From contig NC_057803.1 of NCBI RefSeq assembly GCF_018294505.1, positions 690,024,831 through 690,088,830 on the forward strand: a DNA stretch of 64,000 nucleotides. Direction: 5' to 3'. Numbering within the stretch: position 1 is the first letter of the stretch; the number at the start of each line of letters is the position of its first letter. This DNA comes from Triticum aestivum (lineage: Eukaryota > Streptophyta > Magnoliopsida > Poales > Poaceae). The notes beneath the pieces are model-generated. The model was not told the DNA's origin. It did no database searches and saw nothing but the letters and a program-made list of their open reading frames with translations. Positions 1 through 12,367 of this stretch are shown piece after piece. A program made the translations under genes and the position numbers.

Positions 1-1137
1 GTCATCTAAGTGATCACATGATCCAAATCAACTAAACCATGTCCGATCATCACGTGAGATGGAGTAGTTTTCAATGGTGGACATCACTATGTTGATCATA
101 TCTACTATATGATTCACGTTCGACCTTTCGGTCTCCGTGTTCCGAGGCCATATCTGTATATGCCAGGCTCGTCAAGTTTAACCTGAGTATTCCGCGTGTG
201 TAACTGTTTTGCACCCGTTGTATTTGAACGTAGAGTCTATCACACCCAATCATCACGTGGTGTCTCAGCACGAGGAACTTTCACAACGGTGCATACTCAG
301 GGAGAACACTTCTTGATAATTAGTGAGAGATCATCTTAAAATGCTACCGCCGAACTAAGCAAAATAAGATGTATAACAGATAAACATCATATGCAATCAA
401 AATATGTGACATGATATGGCCATGATCATCTTGCGCCTTTGATCTCCATCTCCAAAGTACTGTCATGATCTCTATCGTCACTGGCACGACACCATGATCT
501 TCATCATCTTGATCTATATCAATGTGTCGTCACATGGTCGTCTCGCCAACTATTGCTCTTGCAACTATTGCTATCGCATAGCGATAAAGTAAAGCAATTA
601 TTTGGCACTTGCATCTTATGCAACAAAGAGACAACCATAGGGCTTCTGCTAGTTGCCGATAACTTCAACAAAACATGATCATCTCATACAACAACTTATA
701 TCTCATCACGTCTTGACCATATCACATAACAACATGCCCTGCAAAAACAAGTTAGACATCCTCTACTTTGTTGTTGCAAATTTTACGTGGCTGCTACGGG
801 CTGAGCAAGAACCGTTCTTACCTACGCATCAAAACCACAACGATAGTTCGTCAAGTTAGTGTTGTTTTAACCTTCTCAAGGACAAAGCGTAGCCACACTC
901 GGTTCAACTAAAGTTGGAGAAACTAACACCCGCCAGCCACCTGTGTGCAAAGCACGTCGGTAGAACCAGTCTCGCGTAAGCGTACGCGTAATGTCGATCC
1001 GGACCGCTTCATCTAACAATACCGCCGAACCAAAGTATGACCTGTTGGGAAGCAGTATGACTTGTATCGCCCACAACTCACTTGTGTTCTACTCGTGCAT
1101 ATAACATCAACGCATAAAACCTAGGCACTGATACCAC
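1..1137 (-). other. 5' leader of Angela-type element B (runs off left edge)
   Basis: This stretch reads, on the minus strand, as the untranslated leader between the 5' LTR and gag of an Angela/BARE-type Copia element. It matches, in reverse orientation, the leader of element A at 4173-5290; for example the start of the window mirrors the bases near 5250-5285. The gag start would lie just left of base 1, so no coding part of this element is in the window. Short open frames here (such as 653-859 and 876-1076) have no recognisable domain and are treated as chance. Confidence 0.85.
1120..1137 (-). other. Primer-binding site of element B
   Basis: Directly beside the LTR end, the minus strand reads GTGGTATCAGTGCCTAGG. 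This is close to the plant initiator-tRNA-Met primer-binding consensus TGGTATCAGAGC. It fixes the LTR boundary and the minus orientation of element B. Confidence 0.8.
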
Positions 1138-2516
1138 TGTTGGGGAACGTAGTAATTTCAAAATTTTCCTACGCACACGCAAGATCATGGTGATGCATAG
1201 CAACACGAGGAAGAGTGTGTCCACGTACCCTCGTAGACCGAAAGCGGAAAAGTTAGCACAACGCGGTTGATGTAGTCGTACGTCTTCACGGCCCGACCGA
1301 TCAAGCACTGAAACTACGGCACCTCCGAGTTCTAGCACACGTTCAGCTTGATGACGTCCCTCGAACTCCGATCCAGCCGAGTGTCGAGGGAGAGTTCCGT
1401 CAACACGAGCGTGGTGACGATCTTGATGTTCTACCGTCGCCGAGCTTTGCCTAAGCACTGCTACGATATTATCGAGGTGGACTATGGTGGAGGGAGGCAC
1501 CGCACACGGCTAAGAGATCCAAGGGATCAATTGTTGTTGTGCCTAGAGGTGCCCCCTGCCCCCGTATATAAAGGACCAAGGGGGGAGGGGGCGGCCGGCC
1601 TAGGAGGGGGCGCGTCAAGGGGAGTCCTACTCCCACCGGGAGTAGGACTCCCTCCTTCCTTGTTGGAGTAGGAGAAGGGGAAAGAGGGGGAGAGGAAGAA
1701 AGAAAAGGGGGCTGCGCCCCTTGTCCAATTCGGACCAGACGGGGGGCGCATGCCTCCTTCCTTTTGGCCTCTCTCCTCTATTCCCGTATGGCCCAAAAAG
1801 GCCCATATACTCCCCGGCGAATTCCCGTAACTCTCTCGTACTCCGAAAAATACCCGAATCACTCGGAACCTTTCCGAAGTCCGAATATAGTCGTCCAATA
1901 TATCGATCTTTATGTCTCGACCATTTCGAGACTCCTCGTTATGTCCCCGATCTCATCCGGCACTCTGAACTCCTTCGGTACATCAAAACTCATAAACTCA
2001 TAATATAATTGTCATCAAAACCTTAAGCGTGCGGACCCTACGGGTTTGAGAACAATGTAGACATGACCGAGACATGTCTCCGGTCAATAACCAATAGCGG
2101 AACCTGGATGCTCATATTGGCTCCCACATATTCTACGAAGATCTTTATCGGTCAAACCGCATAACAACATACATTGTTCCCTTTGTCATCGGTATGTTAC
2201 TTGCCCGAGGTTTGATCGTTGGTATCTTAATACCTAGTTCAATCTCGTTACCGGCAAGTCTCTTTACTCGTTACATAATACATCATCTCGCAACTAACTC
2301 ATTAGTTGCAATGCTTGCAAGGCTTATAGTGATGTGCATTACCGAGTGGGCCCAGAGATACCTCTCCGACAATCGGAGTGACAAATTCTAATCTCAAAAT
2401 ACGCCAACCCAACATGTACCTTCGGAGACACCTGTAGAGCTCCTTTATAATCACTCAGTTACGTTGTGATGTTTGGTAGCACACAAAGTGTTCCTCTCGT
2501 AAACGGGAGTTGCATA
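1138..2516 (-). repeat. 5' LTR of element B, distal part (split by element A)
   Basis: The + strand begins TGTTGGGGAACGTAG, the reverse complement of the Angela-type LTR end. A TATATAA box in a GC-rich setting is at about 1565-1571. The LTR is interrupted at 2516 by element A and resumes at 11171. The two parts total about 1.73 kb, close to the 1.75 kb of A's 3' LTR. Confidence 0.88.
2512..2516. repeat. Target-site duplication GCATA (left copy, element A)
   Basis: GCATA directly precedes the 5' LTR of element A, and the same five bases directly follow its 3' LTR at 11171-11175. Five bases is the usual duplication for Copia integration, so both outer edges of A are intact. Confidence 0.93.
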
Positions 2517-4172
2517 TGAAGGAAATATGCCCTAGAGGCAATAATAAACTTATTATTTATTTCCTCATATCATGATAAATGTTTATTATTCATGCTAGAA
2601 TTGTATTAACCGGAAACATAATACATGTGTGAATACATAGACCAACATAACGTCACTAGTATGCCTCTACTTGACTAGCTCATTAATCAAAGATGGTTAT
2701 GTTTCCTAACCATAGACATGTGTTGTCATTTGATTAACGGGATCACATCATTAGGAGAATGATGTGATTGACATGACCCATTCCGTTAGCCTAGCACTTG
2801 ATCGTTTAGTATATTGCTATTGCTTTCTTCATGACTTATACATGTTCCTGTAACTATGAGATTATGCAACTCTCGTTTACCGGAGGAACACTTTGGGTGC
2901 TACCAAACGTCACAACGTAACTGGGTGGTTATAAAGGAGTACTACAGGTGTCTCCAAAGGTACATGTTGGGTTGGCGTATTTCGAGATTAGGTTTTGTCA
3001 CTCCGATTGTCGGAGAGGTATCTCTGGGCCCTCTCGGTAATGCACATCACTATAAGCCTTGCAAGCAATGTAGCCAATGAGTTAGTTACGGAATGATGCA
3101 TTACGTAACGAGTAAAGAGACTTGCCGGTAACGAGATTGAACTAGGTATTGGATACTGACGATCGAATCTCGGGCAAGTAACATACCAATGACAAAGGGA
3201 ACAACGTATGTTGTTATGCGGTTTGACCGATAAAGATCTTCATAGAATATGTAGGAGCCAATATGAGCATCCAGGTTCCGCTATTGGTTATTGACCAGAA
3301 ACAGTTCTAGGTCATGTCTGCATAGTTCTCGAACCCGTAGGGTCCGCACGATTAATGTTACGATGACAGTTTTATTATGAGTTTATATGTTTTGATGTAC
3401 CGAAGGTTGTTCGGGGTCCCGGATGTGATCACAAACATGACGAGGAGTCTTGAAATGGTCGAGACATAAAGATTGATATATTGGACGACTATATTCGGAC
3501 ACCGGAATTGTTCCGGGTGATTTCGGAGAAAACCGGAGTGCCGGAGGGGTTACCGAAACCCCCCGAGGAAGTATTGGGCCTTAGTGGGCCTGAGGGGAGA
3601 GAGAGGGCAGCAGCCCAGGAGGTGGCGCCCCCCCATGGGGAGTCCGAATTGGACTAGGGAGGGGGGGTTGCGCGGCCCCTCTTTCCCTCTCCCTCTCCCA
3701 CTCTTTCCTTCCCCCTTCCTCCTTCATAGTGGGACTAGGAAAGGGGAATCCTACTCCCACTAGGAGGAGGATTCCCCCTCCTTGGCGCGCCCCTAGGGCC
3801 GGCCGGCCTTCCCCCTTGCTCCTTTATATACGGGGGTAGGGGGGCACCCCAAGACACACAAGTTGATCTTCGTGATCATTCCTTAGCCGGTAGAACATCA
3901 TCATTGTCACCACGCCGTCGTGCTGACGGAACTCATCCCCGACACTTTAATGGATCTGAGTCCGGGGATCGTCATCAAGCTGAACGTGTGCTGAACTCGG
4001 AGGTGCCGGTCGGATCGTGAAGACGTACGACTACATCAACCCCATTGTCATAACGCTTCCGCTTACGGTCTACGAGGGTACGTGGACATTACTCTCCCCT
4101 CTCGTTGCCATGCCATCACCATGATCTTGCGTGTGCGTAGGAATTTTTTTGAAATTACTACGTTCCCCAACA
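2517..4172 (+). repeat. 5' LTR of element A (1656 bp)
   Basis: It starts TGAAGGAAATATGCCC and ends CGTTCCCCAACA. It is about 95 bp shorter than the 3' LTR, mainly because of two internal deletions: 72 bp after 'CCTTAGCC' near 3890, and 21 bp after 'GGTGCCG' near 4010. Element B's LTR retains the region lost in the first deletion, so the loss is private to this copy. Confidence 0.93.
3822..3830 (+). promoter_or_regulatory. TATA box of element A 5' LTR
   Basis: The sequence CTTTATATA lies after a long C/T-rich tract and before a G-rich run. The same box is at about 10728-10735 in the 3' LTR. The position, about 350 bp from the LTR end, fits the known promoter layout of BARE/Angela LTRs. Confidence 0.7.
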
Positions 4173-4190
4173 GTGGTATCGGAGCCTAGG
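4173..4190 (+). other. Primer-binding site of element A
   Basis: GTGGTATCGGAGCCTAGG follows the 5' LTR directly. It differs at one position from the initiator-tRNA-Met complement TGGTATCAGAGCC. Confidence 0.85.
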
Positions 4191-5399
4191 TTTTATGCGT
4201 TGATGTTATATGCACGAGTAGAACACAAGTGAGTTGTGGGCGATATAAGTCATACTGCTTACCAGCATGTCATACTTTGGTTCGGCGGTATTGTTGGATG
4301 AAGCGGTCCGGACCGACATTACGCGTACGCTTACGCGAGACTGGTTCTACCGACGTGCTTTGCACACAGGTGGCTGGCGGGTGTCAGTTTCTCCAACTTT
4401 AGTTGAACCGAGTGTGGCTACGCCCGGTCCTTACGAAGGTTAAAACAGCACCAACTTGACAAACTGGTTTTGATGCGTAGGTAAGAACGGTTCTTGCTAA
4501 GCCCGTAGCAGCCACATAAAATTTGCAACAACAAAGTAGAGGACATCTAACTTATTTTTGCAGGGCATGTTGTGGTGTGATATGGTCAGGACGTGATGCT
4601 ATATTTTATTGTATGAGATGATCATGTTTTGTAACCGAAGTTATCGGCAACTGGCAGGAGCCATATGGTTGTCGCTTTATTGTATGCAATGCAATCGCCC
4701 TGTAATGCTTTACTTTATCACTAAGCGGTAGCGATAGTCATAGAAGCATAAGATTGGCGAGACGACAACGATGCTACGATGGAGATCAAGGTGTCGAGCC
4801 GGTGACGATGGTGATCCTGACGGTGCTTCAGAGATGGAGATCACAAGCACAAGATGATGATGGCCACATCATATCACTTATATTGATTGCATGTGATGTT
4901 TATCCTTTATGCATCTTATCTTGCTTTGATTGACGGTATCATTTTAAGATGATCTCTCACTAAATTATCAAGAAGTGTTCTCCCTGAGTATGCACCATTG
5001 CCAAAGTTCGTCGTGCCCAAACACCATGTGATGATCGGGTGTGATAAGCTCAACGTCCATCTACAATGGGTGCAAGCCAGTTTTGCACACGCAGAATACT
5101 CAGGTTAAACTTGACGAGGCTAGCATATGCAGATATGGCCTCGGAACACGGAGACCGAAAGGTCGAGCGTGAATCATATAGTAGATATGATAAACATAAT
5201 GATGTTCACCATTGAAAACTACTCCATCTCACGTGATGATCGGTTATGGTTTAGTTGATTTGGATCACGTGATCACTTAGATGACTAGAGAGATGTCTGT
5301 CTGAGTGGGAGTTCTTAAGTAATATGATTAATTGAACTTAAACTTACCATGAACTTAGTACCTGATAGTATCTTGCTTGTCTATGTTGATTGTAGATAG
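4191..5399 (+). other. Untranslated leader of element A
   Basis: About 1.2 kb lies between the primer-binding site and the gag start. It holds no recognisable gene. Its sequence is mirrored in the leader of element B (1-1137) and, more loosely, in those of C and D. It is presumed to carry packaging and dimerisation signals, but none can be pinpointed by eye. Confidence 0.75.
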
Positions 5400-8300
5400 A
5401 TGGCCCGTGCTGTTGTTCCGTTGAATTTTAATGCGTTCCTTGAGAAAGCAAAGTTGAAAGATGATGGTAGCAATTACACGGACTGGGTCCATAACTTGAG
5501 GATTATCCTCATTGCTGCACAGAAGAATTACGTCCTGGAAGCACCGCTGGGTGCCAGGCCTGCTGCAGGAGCAACACCAGATGTTATGAACGTCTAGCAG
5601 AGCAAAGCTGATGACTACTCAACAGTTCAGTGTGCCATGCTTTACGGCTTAGAACCGGGACTTCAACGATGTTTTGAACGTCATGGAGCATATGAGATGT
5701 TCTAGGAGTTGAAGTTAATATTTCAAGCAAATGCCCGGATTGAGAGATATAAAGTCTCCAATAAGTTCTATAGCTGCAAGATGGAGGAGAATAGTTCTGA
5801 CAGTGAGCATATACTCAAAATGTCTGGGTATAATAATCACTTGATTCAACTGGGAGTTAATCTTCCGGATGATAGTGTCATTAACAAAATTCTCCAATCA
5901 CTGCCACCAAGCTACAATAGCTTTGTGATGAACTATAATATGCAAGGGATGAACAAGACAATTCCCGAGCTCTTCGCAATGCTAAAAGCTACGGAGGTAA
6001 AAATCAAGAAGGAGCATCAAGTGTTGATGGTCAACAAGACCACTAGTTTCAAGAAAAAGGGCAAAGGGAAGAAGAAAGGGAACTTCAAGAAGAACAACAA
6101 ACAAGTTGCTGCTCAAGAGAAGAAACCCAAGTCTGGACCTAAGCTTGAAACTGAGTGCTTCTACTGCAAGCAAGCTGGTCACTGGAAGCGGAACTGCCCC
6201 AAGTATTTGGCGGATAAAAAGGATGGGAAGGTGAACAAAGGTATATGTGATATACATGTTATTGATGTGTACCTTACTAGAGCTCGCAGTAGCACCTGGG
6301 TATTTGATACTGGTTCTGTTGCTAATATTTGCAACTCGAAACAGGGACTACGGAATAAGCGAACACTGACCAAGGACGAGGTGACGATGCGTGTGGGAAA
6401 TGGTTCCAAAGTTGATGTGATCGCAGTTGGCACGCTACCTCTACATCTACCTTCGGGATTAGTTTTATACCTGAATAATTGTTATTTGGTGCCAGCGTTG
6501 AGCATGAACATTATATCTGGATCTTGTTTGATGCGAGACGGTTATTCATTTAAATCAAAGAATAATGGTTGTTCTTTTTATATGAGTAATATCTTTTATG
6601 GTCATGCACCCTTAAAGAGTGGTCTATTTTTGATGAATCTCAATGGTAGTAATACACATATTCATAATGTTGAAGCCAAAAGATGGAGAGTTGATAATGA
6701 TAGTGCAACTTATTTGTGGCACTGCCGTTTAGGTCATATTGGTGTAAAGCGCATGAAGAAACTCCATACTGATGAACTTTTGGAACCTCTTGATTATGAA
6801 TCACTTGGTGCTTGCGAACCATGCCTCATGGGCAAGATGACTAAAACGCCGTTCTTCGGTACTATGGAAAGAGCAACACATTTGTTGGAAATCATACATA
6901 TAGATGTATGTGGTCCAATGAATGTTGAAGCTCGTGGCGGATATCGTTATTTTCTCACCTTCACGGATGATTTAAGCAGATATGGGTATATCTACTTAAT
7001 GAAGCATAAATCTAAAACTTTTGAAAAGTTCAAAGAATTTCAGAGTGAAGTTGAAAATCATCGTAACAAGAAAATAAAGTTTCTACGATCTGATCGTGGA
7101 GGAGAATATTTGAGTTACGAGTTTGGTTTACATTTGAAACAATGCAGAATAGTTTCGCAACTTACGCCACCTGGAACACCACAACGTAATGGTGTGTCCG
7201 AACGTCGTAATCGTACTTTACTAGATATGGTGCAATCTATGATGTCTCTTACCGATTTACCGCTATCGTTTTGGGGTTATGCTTTAGAGACGACCGCATT
7301 CACGTTAAATAGGGCACCATCAAAATCTGTTGAGACGACTCCTTATGAACTATGGTTTGGCAAGAAACCAAAGTTGTCGTTTCTGAAAGTTTGGGGCTGC
7401 GATGCTTATGTGAAAAAACATCAACCTGATAAGCTCGAACCCAAATTGGAAAAATGTGTCTTCATAGGATACCCAAAGGAAACAGTTGGGTACACCTTCT
7501 ATCACAGATCCGAAGGCAAGACATTTGTTGCTAAGAATGGATCCTTTCTATAGAAGGAGTTTCTCTCGAAAGAAGTGAGTGGGAGGAAAGTAGAACTTGA
7601 TGAGGTAACTATACCTGCTCCCTTATTGGAAAGTGGTTCATCACAGAAACCAGTTCCTGTGACGTCTACACCAATAAGTGAGGAAGTTAATGGTGATGAT
7701 CATGAAATTTTAGATCAAGTTGTTACTGAGCCTCGTAGATCAACCAGAATAAAAACCGCACCAGAGTGGTACGGTAATCCTGTTTTGGAAGTCATGTTAC
7801 TAGACCATGATGAACCTACGAACTATGAAGAAGCGATGGTGAGCCCAGATTCCGCAAAATGGCTCGAGGCCATGAAATCTGAGATGGGATCCATGTATGA
7901 GAACAAAGTGTGGACTTTGGTTGACTTTCCCAATGATCGGCAAGCAATTGAAAATAAGTGGATTTTTAAGAAGAAGACTGACGCTGACGGTAATGTTACT
8001 GTCTACAAAGCTCGACTTGTCGCAAAAGGTTTTCGACAAGTTCAAGGGATTGACTACGATGAGACCTTCTCACCCGTAGCGATGCTTAAGTCTGTCCGAA
8101 TCATCTTGGCGATTGCTGCATTTTATGATTATGAAATGTGGCAGATGGATGTCAAAACTACATTCCTGAACGGGTTTCTGGAAGAAGAGTTGTATATGAT
8201 GCAGCCAGAAGGTTTTGTCGATCCAAAGGGAGCTAACAAAGTGTTCAAGCTCCAGCGATCCATTTATGGACTGGTGCAAACCTCTTGGAGTTGGAATAAA

Positions 8301-9386
8301 CGTTTTGATAGTGTGATCAAAGCATTTGGTTTTATACAGACTTTTGGAGAAGCCTGTATTTACAAGAAAGTGAGTGGGAGCTCTGTAGCATTTCTGATAT
8401 TATATGTAGATGACATATTATTAATTGGAAATGATATAGAATTTCTGGATAGCATAAAGGGATACTTGAATAAAAGTTTTTCTATGAAAGACCTCGGTGA
8501 AGCTGCTTATATATTGGGCATCAAGATTTATAGAGATAGATCAAGACGCTTAATTGGACTTTCACAAAGCATATACCTTGATAAAGTTTTCAAAAAGTTC
8601 AAAATGGATCAAGCAAAGAAAGGGTTCTTGCCTGTGTTACAAGGTGTGAAGTTGAGTAAAACTCAAAGCCCGACCACTTCAGAAGATAGAGAGAAAATGA
8701 AAGATGTTCCCTATGCTTCAGCCATAGGCTCTATCATGTATGCAATGCTGTGTACCAGACCTGATGTGTGCCTTGCTATAAGTCTAGCAGGGAGGTACCA
8801 AAGTAATCCAGGAGTGGATCACTGGACAGCGGTCAAGAACATCCTGAAATATCTGAAAAGGACTAGGGATATGTTTCTCATTTATGGAGGTGAGAAAGAG
8901 CTTGTCGTAAAGGGTTACGTCGATGCAAGCTTTGACACTAATCTGGACGATTCTAAATCACAAATCGGATACGTATTTATATTAAACGGTGGAGCTGTTA
9001 GTTGGTGCAGTTCTAAACAAAGCGTCGTAGCGGGATGTACATGTGAAGCGGAGTACATAGCTGCTTCGGAAGCAGCAAATGAAGGAGTCTGGATGAAGGA
9101 GTTCATATCCGATCTAGGTGTCATACCTAGTGCATCGGGACCAATGAAAATCTTTTGTGACAATACTGGTGCAATTGCCTTGGCAAAGGAATCCAGATTT
9201 CACAAGAGAACCAAGCACATCAAGAGACGCTTCAATTCCATCCGGGATCTAGTCCAGGTGGGAGACATAGAAATTTGCAAGATACATACGGATATGAATG
9301 TCACAGACCCGCTGACTAAGCCTCTTCCACGAGCAAAACATGATCAACACCAAGACTCCAGGGGTGTTAGAATCATTACTGTGTAA
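5400..9386 (+). pseudogene. gag-pol polyprotein of element A, broken by three in-frame stops
   Basis: One reading frame starts at ATG 5400 and runs to the stop at 9384-9386. It is cut by TAG codons at 5595-5597, 5703-5705 and 7551-7553; the intact relatives have Trp, Glu and Glu at these positions. The visible order is: gag; a CCHC zinc knuckle (CFYCKQAGHWKRNC); a protease motif in which DTG is followed by Ser (VFDTGSVAN); the HHCC integrase entry (WHCRLGH, CEPC); the integrase core with FLRSDRGGEY and GVSERRNRTL; a reverse transcriptase with QMDVKTTFLNG and YVDD; and RNase H with CDNTGAIAL, ending ADPLTKPL-like (TDPLTKPL). There are no frameshifts. The pieces are an N-terminal gag fragment, a gag-to-integrase segment of 614 codons and an RT-RNase H segment of 603 codons. 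Confidence 0.95.
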
Positions 9387-9407
9387 TCTAGATTATTGAC
9401 TCTAGTG

Positions 9408-9419
9408 CAAGTGGGAGAC
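9408..9419 (+). other. Polypurine tract of element A
   Basis: The purine-rich bases CAAGTGGGAGAC abut the 3' LTR. This is the usual plus-strand priming site position and is shared, in reverse, by elements C and D. Confidence 0.8.
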
Positions 9420-11170
9420 TGAAGGAAATATGCCCTAGAGGCAATAATAAAGTTATTATTTATTTCCTCATATCATGATAAATGTTTATTATTCATGCTA
9501 GAATTGTATTAACCGGAAACATAATACATCTGTGAATACATAGACCAACATAACGTCACTAGTATGCCTTTACTTGACTAGCTCATTAATCAAAGATGGT
9601 TATGTTTCCTAACCATAGACATGTGTTGTCATTTGATTAACGAGATCACATCATTAGGAGAATGATGTGATTGACATGACCCATTCTGTTAGCCTAGCAC
9701 TTGATCGTTTAATATATTGCTATTGCTTTCTTCATGACTTGTACATGTTCCTGTAACTATGAGATTATGCAACTCCCGTTTACCGGAGGAACACTTTGGG
9801 TGCTACCAAACGTCACAACTTAACTGGGTGATTATAAAGGAGTACTATAGGTGTCTCCAAAGGTATATGTTGGGTTGGCGTATTTCGAGATTAGGTTTTG
9901 TCACTCCGATTGTCGGAGAGGTATCTCTGGGCCCTCTCGGTAATGCACATCACTATAAGCCTTGCAAGCAATGTAGCTAATGAGTTAGTTACGGAATGAT
10001 GCATTACGTAACGAGTAAAGAGACTTGCCGGTAACGAGATTGAACTAGGTATTGGATACTGACGATCGAATCTCGGGCAAGTAACATACCGATGACAAAG
10101 GGAACAACGTATGTTGTTATGCGGTTTGACCGATAAAGATCTTCGTAGAATATGTAGGAGCCAATATGAGCATCCAGGTTCCGCTATTGGTTATTGACCG
10201 GAAACAGTTCTAGGTCATGTCTGCATAGTTCTCGAACCTGTAGGGTCCGCACGCTTAACGTTACGATGACAGTTTTATTATGAGTGTATATGTTTTGATG
10301 TACCGAAGGTTGTTCGGGGTCCCGGATGTGATCACGGACATGACGAGGAGTCTCGAAATGGTCGAGACATAAATATTGATATATTGGACGACTATATTCG
10401 GACACCGGAATTGTTCCGGGTGATTTCGGAGAAAACCGGAGTGCCGGAGGGGTTACCGGAACCCCTCGGGGAAGTATTGGGCCTTAGTGGGCCTCAGGGG
10501 AGAGAGAGGGAAGCAGCCCAGGAGGTGGCGCCCCCCCCCCCATGGGGAGTTCAAATTGGACTAGGGAGGGGGGCGCGGCCCCTCTTTCCCTCTCCCTCTC
10601 CCACTCTTTCCTTCCCCCTTCCTCCTTCCTAGAGGGACTAGGAAAGGGGAATCCTACTCCCACTAGGAGGAGGATTCCCCCCTCCTTGGCGCGCCCCCTA
10701 GGGCCAGCCGACCTCCCCCCTTGCTCCTTTATATACGGGGGCAGGGGGGCACCCCAAGACACACAAGTTGATCTTCGTGATCGTTCCTTAGCCGTGTGCG
10801 GTGCCCCCCTCCACTATATTCCACCTCGGTCATATCATCGCGGAGTTTAGGCGAAGCCCTGCGCTGGTAGAACATCATCATTGTCACCACGCCGTCGTGC
10901 TGACGGAACTCATCCCCGACACTTTGCTGGATCGGAGTCCGGGGATCGTCATCGAGCTGAACGTGTGCTGAACTCGGAGGTGCCGTACGTTCGGTGCTTG
11001 GATCGGGTCGGATCATGAAGACGTACGACTACATCAACCGCATTGTCACAATGCTTCCGCTTACGGTCTACGAGGGTACGTGGACATTACTCTCCCCTCT
11101 CGTTGCTATGCCATCACCATGATCTTGCGTGTGCGTAGGATTTTTTTTGAAATTACTACGTTCCCCAACA
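9420..11170 (+). repeat. 3' LTR of element A (1751 bp)
   Basis: It has the same termini as the 5' LTR (TGAAGG...CCCAACA) and keeps the 72-bp and 21-bp segments missing from that copy. Short frames inside it (for example 9759-9980 and 10384-10632) recur in the 5' LTR and are not genes. Confidence 0.93.
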
Positions 11171-11175
11171 GCATA
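11171..11175. repeat. Target-site duplication GCATA (right copy, element A)
   Basis: Exact repeat of 2512-2516, directly after the 3' LTR. It is also the first five bases of the resumed LTR of element B. Confidence 0.93.
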
Positions 11176-11521
11176 ATCTCATAGTCATAGGAACATGTAT
11201 AAGTCATTAAGAAAGCAGTAGCAACATACTAAACGATCAAGTGCTAAGCTAACAGAATGGGTCAAGTCAATCACATCATTCTCCTAATGATTTGATCCCG
11301 TTAATCAAATAACAACTCACGTCTATGGTTAGGAAACTTAACCATCTTTGATTAATGAGCTAGTCAAGTAGAGTCATACTAGTGACATTATGTTTGTCTA
11401 TGTATTCACACATGTATTATGTTTCCGGTTAATACAATTCTAGCATGAATAATAAACATTTATCATGATATAAGGAAATAAATAATAACTTTATTATTGC
11501 CTCTAGGGCATATTTCCTTCA
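11171..11521 (-). repeat. 5' LTR of element B, proximal part
   Basis: The LTR of B resumes after element A and ends ...GGGCATATTTCCTTCA at 11521, the reverse complement of the Angela-type start TGAAGGAAATATGCCC. PHT1 coding sequence begins at the next base, so B inserted inside a PHT1 exon. The other LTR and the second target copy lie beyond the left edge. Confidence 0.9.
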
Positions 11522-12153
11522 AGTACATCTTCAGCAGCATCGGCTGGTTTGGAGACGCGGCCCAGATGAGCCCTCTATAGCATTCCTACAAGATAGCCCG
11601 CACGCAAGCCATCATCGTGGTCGGCGATTCCCTACCAGGGTACTTCCTCACTGTCCTCTTTGTTGACCGCATCGGCCGCATGAAGATCCTGCTCATGGGG
11701 TTTACCATGATGACCATCTTCATGATCGGGCTCGCCGCGCCCTACAAGTTCTGGTCCAAACCCAGCATGCATGCAGGCTTCGCCATCATGTATGCATTGA
11801 TCATCTTCTTCGCAAACTTTGGCCCTAACTCCACCACCTTCATCCTACCCACCGAGATATTCCCGACGCGGTTGCGGTCGACATGCAATGGCATATCGGC
11901 TGCCGGGGGTAAGTGTGGTGCCATCATGGGTGTTCTCTGGTTCCAGTATTCTCATACAAGCATCCGGAGCTCTCTCCTTCTTCTGGCAGGGTGCAACCTG
12001 GTTGGGGTCATGTTCACTCTTGCCTTGCCGGAATCCAAAGGGATGTCACTCGAGGATATCACCGGGGAAATAGAGGAAGAAAGCGTACCATCTCAAGAAT
12101 CTGCAACGGTTGCTGAAGTAGTTGAGTTCATCCACAGCGTGGAAATTTTGTAA
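11522..12153 (+). pseudogene. PHT1 phosphate transporter copy A1, 3' half, cut by element B
   Basis: The sequence matches exon 2 of the complete gene A2 from about its residue 370 to the stop (TAA 12151-12153). It covers the C-terminal six membrane helices: GGDSLPGYF-like TM8 entry, [20 protein letters not shown] and [23 protein letters not shown]. The 5' half should lie left of the window, on the far side of element B. Besides the insertion, an in-frame TAG follows 'MSPL' at about 11578, where A2 has Glu. The rest is open and keeps the acidic tail ending FIHSVEIL, with one extra Val codon relative to A2. It retains the conserved PGY motif that A2 has lost. The copy cannot make a full transporter. 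Confidence 0.9.
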
Positions 12154-12367
12154 CCAGTACCATTCATCCCGGTTGCTGATTTTAGTGTCTTCTCAAAATT
12201 ACTCAAACGTTGGAAACTTGTATCTTTGAGATGCTTGGATTATATAGTGTTCAATGTGACATGGGATGGGATAGACTCCCAACGAAGTGGCAATAACACA
12301 ACTAAATATAGGCATAGCAAATAGTAGAGCAACTTTCAGTTTTACCCCTTCCTTTACTCCTATCCAT

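Larger units (their letters stand above)
2517..11170 (+). mobile_element. Copia LTR retrotransposon A (Angela/BARE/WIS-type), nested in element B
   Basis: This is a structurally complete 8.65-kb Copia element: 5' LTR 2517-4172, tRNA-Met primer-binding site, leader, gag-pol frame 5400-9386, polypurine tract and 3' LTR 9420-11170. It is flanked by GCATA duplications and lies inside the LTR of element B, so it is the younger of the two. The domain order protease, integrase, reverse transcriptase, RNase H is that of Copia. It cannot make its own full polyprotein because three in-frame stop codons interrupt it. Confidence 0.95.
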
